Of a stretch of DNA of 64,000 nucleotides, positions 56,762 to 63,890 are shown in pieces (positions within the stretch are counted from its first letter, which is position 1; every line of letters begins with the position of its first letter). The DNA comes from Kitasatospora sp. SUK 42. Its GTDB lineage: Bacteria > Actinomycetota > Actinomycetes > Streptomycetales > Streptomycetaceae. The translations under genes were made by a program, and so were the position numbers. The notes under the pieces were generated by a model. It searched no databases, had not been told where the DNA came from, and was given only the letters and a program-made list of their open reading frames with translations. The stretch lies in the NCBI RefSeq assembly GCF_015776785.2, contig NZ_LFMD02000005.1, positions 441,053 to 505,052 of the forward strand, given 5' to 3'.

Positions 56762-58336
56762 ATGAATTCCACAGCCGCTGAACCCGAACTCGCCGAACCG
56801 TACCTGCGCGAGTGGCTGTCCACCGTCGGACTCGACGTGGAGTACGTCCGGGCCGAGGGGAACACGCTCTACTTCCTGGACGACGGGCGGGAAGTCCCGG
56901 TGCTGGACTACGCCGGCGGCTACGGATCACTGATCTTCGGCCACAACAATCCCGAGATCGTGGCGCACGCGAAGGCCCTGCTGGACGGCGGTTCGCCGGT
57001 CCACGCGCAGTTCTCGCGGCACCCGTACGCCAATCAGGTCGCGACCGCGCTGAACCGGATCATCCACCGGGAGCTCGGCACCGACGAGCCGTACTCGGTC
57101 ATCTTCGGCAACAGCGGCGCGGAGGCGAACGAGGCCGCGATCAAGCACGCGGAGCTCGACCGGGTGCTGCGGATCCAGCAGCTCGGCGAGGAGCTGGCCG
57201 CCCACGTCGAGCAGGTGCGCGCCGCCGTCGCCGACGGCACCGCCCGGGTGTCGGGGCGGGCCCTGGCGGCGGCGGGAGCGGAGGCGGGGGAGGACCCGCT
57301 GGAGGCGCTGCTGGCCGGGGTCGCCCGGCACAACGCCGAGCGCCTCGCCCGCCCGCCGCTCTTCCTGGCGCTGGAGGGTTCGTTCCACGGGAAGCTGGTC
57401 GGCAGCGTCCAGCTCACCCACAACGCCGGGTACCGGGCCCCGTTCGGCGCGCTGGCCGCGCAGGCCCGGTTCGTGCCGATCGGCCGGCCCGAGGAGCTCA
57501 AGCGAATCATCGAGGAGGAGCGCGCCGAGCTGCTCGACCTCGTGGTGACGGACGGCGCGGTCGAGGTCGTGCCGCGCGCGTTCCCGGTGTTCTGCGCCTT
57601 CCTGTTGGAGCCGATCCAGGGCGAGGGCGGCATCAACGTCATCACCGCCGAGTTCGGGCAGGCCATCCAGCAGGCCTGCGCCGAGATCGACCTGCCGATC
57701 GTCATCGACGAGATCCAGAGCGGCATGGGCCGGACCGGGGCCTTCCTGGCCAGCTCGCTGATCGGGCTGCGCGGGGACTACTACACCCTGGCCAAGAGCC
57801 TGGGCGGCGGGATCGCCAAGACCTCGGTGATGCTGGTGCGCCGCTCCCGCTACCGCAGGGAGTTCGAGCTGGTGCACAGCTCGACCTTCGCCAAGGACCA
57901 CTTCTCCTGCCACATCGCGCTCAAGGTGCTGGAGATGCTGGAGGCCGACGACGGCCGGGCCTACCGGACCGCCGGGGAGCTCGGCGAGAAGCTCACCGCG
58001 ATGCTGGAGGCCGTCCGGGCCGACTTCCCCGACGTGGTCAAGGAGATCCGCGGCAAGGGGCTGATGCTCGGCCTGGAGTTCCACGACCAGTCCGAGGGGA
58101 GTGACGAAGGCATCCGGGAGACCGCGCGGGCGGGATTCCTCGGCTATGCCGTCGCCGGATATCTGCTGCGCGAGCACCGGGTGAGGACATTCCCGACCGC
58201 GAGTGCGGCGAATACCCTGCGGTTCGAACCCTCGACGCTGATCAGCGACGCCGAGATCTGCCAGCTGGGATCGGCGCTCCGGGGGGTGTGCAGCGTACTC
58301 AGGCTCCAGGACGGGAAGCGTCTCGGCGGCGCCTGA
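56762..58336 (+). CDS. Class III PLP-dependent aminotransferase
   Basis: A 524-residue enzyme of fold type I. PLP contacts are FGNSGAEANEAAIKHA (~residues 115-130), the Asp in IVIDEIQSGMGRTG, and the Schiff-base Lys in YTLAKSLGGG (~residue 345). Between AAIKHA and the SFHGK motif there is an insert of roughly 60-70 helical residues that typical ornithine/GABA aminotransferases lack. It probably moves an amino group to an aldehyde or ketone intermediate in the cluster pathway. Site A upstream places it under SARP control. An inverted relic of its 5' end lies across the promoter region. Confidence 0.9.
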   Translation: MNSTAAEPELAEPYLREWLSTVGLDVEYVRAEGNTLYFLDDGREVPVLDYAGGYGSLIFGHNNPEIVAHAKALLDGGSPVHAQFSRHPYANQVATALNRIIHRELGTDEPYSVIFGNSGAEANEAAIKHAELDRVLRIQQLGEELAAHVEQVRAAVADGTARVSGRALAAAGAEAGEDPLEALLAGVARHNAERLARPPLFLALEGSFHGKLVGSVQLTHNAGYRAPFGALAAQARFVPIGRPEELKRIIEEERAELLDLVVTDGAVEVVPRAFPVFCAFLLEPIQGEGGINVITAEFGQAIQQACAEIDLPIVIDEIQSGMGRTGAFLASSLIGLRGDYYTLAKSLGGGIAKTSVMLVRRSRYRREFELVHSSTFAKDHFSCHIALKVLEMLEADDGRAYRTAGELGEKLTAMLEAVRADFPDVVKEIRGKGLMLGLEFHDQSEGSDEGIRETARAGFLGYAVAGYLLREHRVRTFPTASAANTLRFEPSTLISDAEICQLGSALRGVCSVLRLQDGKRLGGA

Positions 58337-58352
58337 TATCGGCCCGGCACTG

Positions 58353-58387
58353 ACTTTCAGGTAAGCACTTACTTTGTAGTGCGTACT
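58353..58387. promoter_or_regulatory. HxlR-type operator upstream of the imine reductase gene
   Basis: ACTT half-sites recur in both orientations, with CACTTACTTTGTAGTG (58366-58381) as the best dyad and GTACTTGG next to it. The pattern matches the repeats at 52685-52718. A TAGGTT box follows at 58411-58416. Confidence 0.6.
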
Positions 58388-58474
58388 TGGCGCGGAATTC
58401 GCCCGGCCATAGGTTCTGGAAGTGCGCCGGAACGGCAATCGCACTGAGCATGCGCAACTGGAGGACTTGAAACA

Positions 58475-59356
58475 ATGACTGGCGACAACCGTGCACCCGT
58501 GACCGTCATCGGCCTGGGCATGATGGGCGCGGCGCTGGCCGGCGCGTTCGTGAAGGACGGACACCCCACCACCGTGTGGAACCGCTCGGCGGCGAAGGCC
58601 GACGCCCTGGTCGCCCAGGGCGCCACCCTGGCGCCCAGCCTGGCCGACGCCGTCGCGGCGAGCGACCTGGTGATCGTGTGCCTGTCGACCTACGAGACCG
58701 TGCTGGAGAACCTGGAGCCGCTCACCGCGGCGCTGGCCGGCAAGGTGCTGGTCAACGTCACCTCCGGCACCCCGGAGGAGGCCCGGCAGCACGCCGACTG
58801 GGCGGCCAAGAACGGCATCAGCTACCTGGACGGCGCGATCCTGGCGATCCCGCCGCTCATCGGGCAGCCCGAGGCCTTCATCTTCTACGCCGGCACCACC
58901 CAGGCCTTCGAGGCCCACCAGGCGACGCTCGGCAAGCTCGGCACCGCCGTGAACCTGGGCACCAACGTCGGCCTGGCCTCGCTGTACGACACCGCCCTGC
59001 TGGGCATCATGTGGTCGACGCTGGCCGGCTTCTTCCACGCCGTGGCCCTGGTGGGCTCGGAGGGCATCAAGGCCCAGGAGTTCCTGCCCTTCGCCTCCGG
59101 CTGGCTCGGCGGCGTCGGCAGCTTCCTGCCCGACCTGGCCCGCCAGGTGGACGAGGGCGACTACGCCACCGACATCTCCAGCCTGGACGTCAACAAGGCG
59201 GCCATCGACCACCTGGTCCACGCCACCGAGGCCCAGGGCGTCAGCACCGCGGTGCCGGCCCCGATCAAGGAGCTGATCGACCGCCGGGTCGCCCAGGGCC
59301 ACGGCACCCACAGCCTGGCCAGCCTGGTCGAGCTGCTGAAGAAGCCCGGCGCCTGA
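58475..59356 (+). CDS. Imine reductase (IRED family)
   Basis: A 293-residue NADPH-dependent enzyme of the beta-hydroxyacid dehydrogenase-like fold. The N-terminal GLGMMGAALAGAFVKDGHPTTVWNRS binds NADPH. The signature YLDGAILAIPPLIGQPEAFIFYAG and the inter-domain helix with SLYDTALLGIMWSTLAGF are typical of IREDs and not of 6-phosphogluconate dehydrogenases. The Asp in LYDTALLG occupies the position that, in characterised IREDs, is Asp or Tyr and is linked to stereochemistry. It likely reduces a cyclic imine. GGAGGA precedes the ATG. Confidence 0.9.
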   Translation: MTGDNRAPVTVIGLGMMGAALAGAFVKDGHPTTVWNRSAAKADALVAQGATLAPSLADAVAASDLVIVCLSTYETVLENLEPLTAALAGKVLVNVTSGTPEEARQHADWAAKNGISYLDGAILAIPPLIGQPEAFIFYAGTTQAFEAHQATLGKLGTAVNLGTNVGLASLYDTALLGIMWSTLAGFFHAVALVGSEGIKAQEFLPFASGWLGGVGSFLPDLARQVDEGDYATDISSLDVNKAAIDHLVHATEAQGVSTAVPAPIKELIDRRVAQGHGTHSLASLVELLKKPGA

Positions 59357-59471
59357 TCCGGATCCGACACGACTCGTTCCCGGTGTTGCTGCAGCGACAC
59401 CGGGAACGAGTTTTTCCGTCTCCGCCCATTGTCCGGTCATCGGCCGCCCACTCATCGGTCCCCGTCCACGA

Positions 59472-59525
59472 TTACCGCGCCTTGACTGCGCATTTGGAGG
59501 GTTCTGACCGGTCCGCCGGTATGGT
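59472..59525 (+). promoter_or_regulatory. SARP-type operator and promoter of the oxygenase gene (site B)
   Basis: TTACCGC (59472), TGACTGC (59483), TTGGAGG (59494) and TGACCGG (59505), each 11 bp apart, then 8 bp and TATGGT (59520-59525). Confidence 0.8.
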
Positions 59526-59624
59526 CGTCGAGGAACAGCGGGCGAACGGCTTCTGATTTCTCGCCCGCACGATTTCCGGTACAGCCGCCAATTCATGACG
59601 GCCGGTAACTCTGAGGAGTCGGGG

Positions 59625-60803
59625 ATGACCACGTACGAGAGCGAGGTCGCGTCCGTTCTGGACGCGGTGAAGGACATAGTTCCGAGGCTTCGGGAGAACG
59701 GCCCGGAGGGCGAGGACCGGCGGTGGATACCCGACGAGAACATCGATCTGCTGGAGAAGGCCGGGGTCTTCCGGATCGCCGTGCCGCGCCGCTTCGGCGG
59801 CCTCGACTTCTCGCTGGAGGACCAGGTCAAGGTCCTGACCGAGATCGCCCGCGGTGACGGCTCGACCGGCTGGGTCGCGGTGGCGTGGGTGTCGAGCGCC
59901 TGGATGGCCTCTCTCTACCCGGACCGCACCCAGGAGGAGGTGTTCTCGGGCGGCTCGGTGAAGATCTCCGGCGGGTTCACCGCGAACGGGACCCTGGTGC
60001 CCACCGAGGGCGGGTACCTGCTGAACGGCACCTGGCGCTTCAACACCGGTTGTCGGGGCGCCGATTGGGACCTGCTGGCGACGCACCTGGAGCGGCCGGG
60101 CGCCGAGCCGGAGGAGGTCTTCGCGCTGGTCCCGATGAGCGAGCTGACCTACGCGGACGACTGGCACGTCTCGGCCGCGGCCGGCACCGGCAGCTCGACC
60201 ACCACCGCCAAGGACGTCTTCGTCCCCGCGCACCGGGTCGCCAGCTCCGAGGAGGCCGTCCTCGGCACCACCGGGGACCGCTCCAACACCGGCGCCACCG
60301 GCCGCAACTACGGGCTCATCTCGTACGTGATGGCGGAGTCCGTGGCCGCCTACATCGGCATGGCCAAGGCGGCCCTGGAGCTGTTCATCGAGCGGCTGCC
60401 CGGCCGCGGCATCGCCTACACCAACTGGACCGATCAGAGCCAGCACCCGCTGACGCAGATTCAGGTCTCCATCGCCGCCAACAAGATCGCGGCCGCCGAG
60501 GCGCTGTCGGCCGGGTACCTCAAGCTCCTCCAGGAGCGCGCGGACGCCGGCGAGCAGCCCACCTGGGACGAGAAGGCCACCGTGCGCGGCCAGTGCGGCT
60601 TCGCGATCCAGCTGGTCAAGGAGGCCGTCGAGGCGCTCCACACGGTGAGCGGCGCCTCCGCGCTGTCGCGCAGCGCGCACTTCCAGCGCTTCTACCGCGA
60701 CCTGCTGGGCCTCTCGCTGCACGGGATGATGGCGCCGAACGCCAACTTCGAGGTGCACGGGCGGGTCCTGCTCGGCCTCGACCCGGACACCTACCTGCTC
60801 TGA
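59625..60803 (+). CDS. Reduced-flavin-dependent monooxygenase, acyl-CoA dehydrogenase fold
   Basis: A 392-residue enzyme of the group D (HpaB/HsaA-like) flavin monooxygenases. It resembles acyl-CoA dehydrogenases but lacks the catalytic Glu of the EGTNQ motif. Diagnostic segments are FRIAVPRRFGGLDFSLEDQVKVLTEIARGDGSTGWVAV (residues ~42-80, recognised by position), GTWRFNTGCRGADWDLLA and the final HGRVLLGLDPDTYLL. It would use FMNH2 from the cluster flavin reductase to hydroxylate an aromatic ring or a nitrogen. ATG at 59625 has GGAGTCGGGG upstream; ATG at 59595 has no RBS. SARP site B is upstream. Confidence 0.88.
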   Translation: MTTYESEVASVLDAVKDIVPRLRENGPEGEDRRWIPDENIDLLEKAGVFRIAVPRRFGGLDFSLEDQVKVLTEIARGDGSTGWVAVAWVSSAWMASLYPDRTQEEVFSGGSVKISGGFTANGTLVPTEGGYLLNGTWRFNTGCRGADWDLLATHLERPGAEPEEVFALVPMSELTYADDWHVSAAAGTGSSTTTAKDVFVPAHRVASSEEAVLGTTGDRSNTGATGRNYGLISYVMAESVAAYIGMAKAALELFIERLPGRGIAYTNWTDQSQHPLTQIQVSIAANKIAAAEALSAGYLKLLQERADAGEQPTWDEKATVRGQCGFAIQLVKEAVEALHTVSGASALSRSAHFQRFYRDLLGLSLHGMMAPNANFEVHGRVLLGLDPDTYLL

Positions 60804-61131
60804 CGTTCTGACGGCAAACCGGCTCTGACCATCCGTCAGGTCTGACGGTCCCACCCGCTCCGACCGCCGTCCCGGCGGGATCCGCTGAGCGATCCCGCCG
60901 GGACCGGCCCCGCCCGGGGGCGCCTCCCCCCGCGGCCGTTCCCGCCCGAGGGCACGCCCCTTGAGGCCCCGCCCGACCGCCGAGACGGCGGACGGGCCCC
61001 AGTTCCCGGTGTCGCCGCGGTCCGGCGGCGGCGCCTTCGTACCCGCACCACTTTCCGTGCAGTCGACCGGTCCCGGTCTCCGCGAGGAACGGGGGGTGCG
61101 CGATCGTACGCAAACTCGCTGAGGAGAAGTC
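60804..61131. other. Intergenic region with terminator and amine oxidase promoter
   Basis: Beyond the hairpin at 60869-60904 the region holds no ORF with normal codon use. No 11-bp-spaced heptamer array is evident before the amine oxidase, so it may be controlled differently. Confidence 0.45.
60869..60904 (+). terminator. Terminator after the oxygenase gene
   Basis: GTCCCGGCGGGATC pairs perfectly with GATCCCGCCGGGAC around an 8-nt loop. Confidence 0.75.
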
Positions 61132-62589
61132 ATGAACGCTTTCGACCTGCCCGCGCACGGTGGCCAGCCGCTCAGACGGCGCGCGGTGCTGCGGGCGGCC
61201 GGAGTGACGGCGCTGTCCGCCGCGGCCGGCGCCGCGACCGTCGGGACGGCCCGTGCCGCCACCGCCGGGGCGACCGTGGCCGGGACGACCGCGGGCGCGG
61301 CCGACACGCTCTGGGACACGGTGATCATCGGGGCCGGCTTCGCCGGGATCACCGCCGCCCGTGAGCTCAAGGCCAAGGGCCAGCAGGTCCTCGTGCTGGA
61401 GGCCCGCGACCGGATCGGCGGGCGCACCTGGACCGACACCTTCGCGGGCCAGCAGATCGAGCTCGGCGGCACCTGGGTCGCCCCGGGCCAGCCGAACATG
61501 ATGCGGGAGCTCGCCCGCTACAAGATCGGGACGGTCCCGGACGCGGCGCCGGACCGGGCGATCTTCCCGAGCGGTACCGGCTACGCCTCGTTCGCGCCGG
61601 ACGTGGCGTTCGCCAAGCAGAACAGGCTGATGACGCCGCTGTTCGACGGGTCCCGCGACTACCTCCCCGACCCGTACCAGCCGTTCACCCGGGTCGACCT
61701 GCTCAACAACCTCGACGGCCTGTCGCTGCGCGACCGGCTCGACCAGATGCGGATGTCGCCGGACGACGAGAAGTGGGTCAACGGCGTCACCTCCGGCTAC
61801 TCGGGCGGCTCCAGCAAGCGGGGCGCGCTCACCTACCTGGCCCGCTGGTGGGCGCTGTCCAACTGGGACTTCGACACCTTCAACGGCCTCAGCGTCGACA
61901 AGCCGGTCGGCGGCACCGTCGCGCTGCTGAAGGCGATCCTGGCCGAGGGGGCGCCCACGCTCCAGCTCAGCTCGCCGGTGTCCACCGTCACCGACAACGG
62001 CACCCAGGTGAGCGTCACCACCCGGGCGGGCGCGGTCTACCGGGGCCGCCGGGTGATCGTCGCGACCCCGGCCAACGTCTGGAAGAACATCACCTTCACC
62101 AAGGCGCTGCCGGCCGAGTTCACCACCGCCTCGACCCAGGGCATCGGCGCCCCCAACGCCCGCAAGGTCTGGATGCAGGTGCGCGGCCCGGTCGGCCGCT
62201 TCTTCGCCCAGGGCTACGAGGGCGGTTCCCAGCTCAACCTGGTGATCCCGCAGGCCGCGCTGCCGGACGGCCTGCTGATGGTCGCCTTCTGCGTCGACCC
62301 CACGCTGGACACCACCAGCGTCCAGCAGGTCCAGGCCGCGCTGCGGGTCTTCGAGCCCAGGGCCGAGGTGGTCGCGATCCGGGTTCAGGACTGGGCCGCG
62401 GACGAGTTCTCGCTCGGCGGCTGGACCTTCCAACAGCCCTACCAGCTCACCAGGCTGCTGCGGGTGCTCCAACAGCCGCAGGGCAAGGTGGTGTTCGCCA
62501 CCAGCGACATCGCCAACGGCTGGAGCGGCTACATGGACGGCGCGGTGGAATCCGGGATACGCGCGGCCGGCCTGGCCGCGACCCTGTAA
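61132..62589 (+). CDS. Flavin monoamine oxidase, Tat-exported
   Basis: A 485-residue FAD enzyme. Residues ~10-45 form a twin-arginine signal (LRRRAVLRAAGV, then an Ala-rich h-region). The Rossmann motif VIIGAGFAGITAARELKAKG and the EARDRIGGRTWT block are those of monoamine oxidases, as is the C-terminal SGYMDGAVESGIRAA FAD contact. It would oxidise an amine to an imine or aldehyde outside the cytosol, an uncommon trait in metabolite clusters. GAGGAGA precedes the ATG. Confidence 0.9.
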   Translation: MNAFDLPAHGGQPLRRRAVLRAAGVTALSAAAGAATVGTARAATAGATVAGTTAGAADTLWDTVIIGAGFAGITAARELKAKGQQVLVLEARDRIGGRTWTDTFAGQQIELGGTWVAPGQPNMMRELARYKIGTVPDAAPDRAIFPSGTGYASFAPDVAFAKQNRLMTPLFDGSRDYLPDPYQPFTRVDLLNNLDGLSLRDRLDQMRMSPDDEKWVNGVTSGYSGGSSKRGALTYLARWWALSNWDFDTFNGLSVDKPVGGTVALLKAILAEGAPTLQLSSPVSTVTDNGTQVSVTTRAGAVYRGRRVIVATPANVWKNITFTKALPAEFTTASTQGIGAPNARKVWMQVRGPVGRFFAQGYEGGSQLNLVIPQAALPDGLLMVAFCVDPTLDTTSVQQVQAALRVFEPRAEVVAIRVQDWAADEFSLGGWTFQQPYQLTRLLRVLQQPQGKVVFATSDIANGWSGYMDGAVESGIRAAGLAATL

Positions 62590-62685
62590 CCCGGGCACCG
62601 CGAACCGGTTCGCCCCCTTTCCGGGGCGGATGTGACATCAGGGCAAGACCCAGGCACATCTCAGAGAAAGCAGGGAAGAATCACG

Positions 62686-63096
62686 ATGACTGCTGACATC
62701 GACCTCCACAACCTGGACCTCACCGGTGACGCCGAAATCCAGAACGACGTCTTCCTGATCGCCTTCAATTCGGGCGACGGGAGGGTGTTCGACCGGCTGT
62801 ACCGGGAGGACGCGATCTCCAACCTCTCCGGAGCGCCGCTGAACGGCGCGGAGCGCAAGCAGGCGATCATCGATTTCCTGGCCACCGGCCCCTCGCTGAA
62901 GTCCAGCATCAAGCGCTCCTACACGGCCGGGGACACCTCCCTGGTGGTGGTGGACTTCGACCTGGAGGTCCCGGGCGAGAACGGTGAGCGGATCAAGCTG
63001 CACGGCACCTGCACCGACGTGCTGCGCCTCGGCGAGGACGGCAAGTGGCTGATGGCCATCGACCGTCCGGTCGCGGACGAGCTGCCGACGGCCTGA
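62686..63096 (+). CDS. SnoaL-like/NTF2-fold protein 1
   Basis: A 136-residue protein of the cone-shaped NTF2/SnoaL fold: FLIAFNSGDGRVFDRLYREDAI, then TSLVVVDFDLEV and VLRLGEDGKWLMAIDRP. Such proteins act as cyclases, hydroxylases or isomerases in metabolite pathways. It follows the amine oxidase by 96 bp on the same strand. It is a paralogue of the protein encoded at 63299-63697. Confidence 0.85.
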   Translation: MTADIDLHNLDLTGDAEIQNDVFLIAFNSGDGRVFDRLYREDAISNLSGAPLNGAERKQAIIDFLATGPSLKSSIKRSYTAGDTSLVVVDFDLEVPGENGERIKLHGTCTDVLRLGEDGKWLMAIDRPVADELPTA

Positions 63097-63105
63097 CCCG
63101 TGCGG

Positions 63106-63142
63106 CACGGCCCCCGGGCGGATCTCCCGCCCGGGGGCCGTG
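63106..63142 (+). terminator. Terminator after SnoaL-like gene 1
   Basis: A perfect 16-bp stem, beginning CACGGCCCCCGGG, with a 5-nt loop. Confidence 0.8.
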
Positions 63143-63165
63143 TGCTGTCCGGCGGCGGCGAAGGG

Positions 63166-63232
63166 GCTTCCGGGAACGGGGACGGCTCCGAGAGCGAGGG
63201 CGTCTCCGGGAACGGGGAGGTCTCCGGGAACG
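63166..63232. repeat. Degenerate direct repeats between convergent terminators
   Basis: TCCGGGAACG occurs three times within 67 bp (with GGGAACGGGGA variants), in the spacer between the convergent SnoaL-like genes. No function is evident. Confidence 0.5.
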
Positions 63233-63236
63233 ACAA

Positions 63237-63280
63237 GAGGCCGCCCGGCCCCTGGTCCTGCTCAGGGGCCGGACGGCCTC
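63237..63280 (-). terminator. Terminator after SnoaL-like gene 2
   Basis: GAGGCCGCCCGGCCCCTG pairs with CAGGGGCCGGACGGCCTC, one mismatch, 8-nt loop. Confidence 0.75.
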
Positions 63281-63298
63281 GATCGGTGCCGGGAGAGG

Positions 63299-63697
63299 TC
63301 AGCTCTCCTCGCCGAACGGGTCGTCGATCGCGTACAGCCAGTTGCCGTCCTCGCCACGGCGCAGCACGTCCAGGCCGACGCCCTGGAACTCCTCCTGCTC
63401 GCCGTCCTCGTTGGTGGCGACCATGGTCCAGTCCACCACCAGCAGGGCGGTGTCACCGGTGACGTAGGAGTGGCGGACCTTGGCCTGCATGCTGGCGCCG
63501 CGGGCCAGGAACTCCTTGACGTAGTCCTTGCGGGCCTGGCCGGTCAGCGGGCTGCCGGGCTCCCAGACCGCGACGGCCTCCTCGGTGTACATGGCGTTGA
63601 CGGCGTCGGCGTCACCCGAGTTGAAGGCCTTGACGTACAGCTCGGTGTGCTTTTCGACGTCGTTCGTGAGCGCGTGGTTGGCCAGGTTGCTGGTCAT
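63299..63697 (-). CDS. SnoaL-like/NTF2-fold protein 2
   Basis: A 132-residue paralogue of 62686-63096. Matching segments are YVKAFNSGDADAVNAMYTEEAV, HSYVTGDTALLVVDW and VLRRGEDGNWLYAIDDP. It faces the first copy tail to tail. The GGGGGAGC box precedes the ATG. A SARP-type operator (site E) lies upstream. Confidence 0.87.
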   Translation of the reverse strand: MTSNLANHALTNDVEKHTELYVKAFNSGDADAVNAMYTEEAVAVWEPGSPLTGQARKDYVKEFLARGASMQAKVRHSYVTGDTALLVVDWTMVATNEDGEQEEFQGVGLDVLRRGEDGNWLYAIDDPFGEES

Positions 63698-63760
63698 GGA
63701 GAAAGCTCCCCCAGTGCGGGTCGACGGTCAATTCGGGCGGGAATGGTAACGCCCTTTCAG

Positions 63761-63814
63761 AAGCTACGGGAATGCTCCCCACCGGCTGCTCACCGCCGGG
63801 TAACAGGGTGGCCA
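63761..63814 (-). promoter_or_regulatory. SARP-type operator of SnoaL-like gene 2 (site E)
   Basis: On the minus strand: TGGCCAC, TTACCCG, TGAGCAG, TGGGGAG at 11-bp intervals, then 8 bp and TAGCTT. All four units begin with T and follow the T-(T/G)-(A/G)-C/S pattern of sites A-C. Confidence 0.65.
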
Positions 63815-63836
63815 TCCGGTGGTCGAAATTCCCCGG

Positions 63837-63890
63837 TTACCGCCCCGTGACTGGGCGCTGGGCCGTACTCGTGCGGACCGGTCATACGAT
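63837..63890 (+). promoter_or_regulatory. SARP-type operator and promoter reading off the right edge (site C)
   Basis: TTACCGC (63837), TGACTGG (63848), TGGGCCG (63859) and CGTGCGG (63870), 11 bp apart, then 8 bp and TACGAT (63885-63890). No + strand gene is supported in the remaining 110 bp, so the target gene starts beyond 64000. Confidence 0.75.

Noticed and set aside
58475..59356. 6-phosphogluconate or 3-hydroxyisobutyrate dehydrogenase for the IRED gene
   Set aside because: The catalytic Lys motif of those families is absent and the ILAIPPLIGQPEAFIFY signature is typical of imine reductases.
59625..60803. Ordinary acyl-CoA dehydrogenase in the cluster
   Set aside because: The EGTNQ catalytic block is missing and the C-terminus fits HpaB/HsaA-type oxygenases; a flavin reductase partner is nearby.
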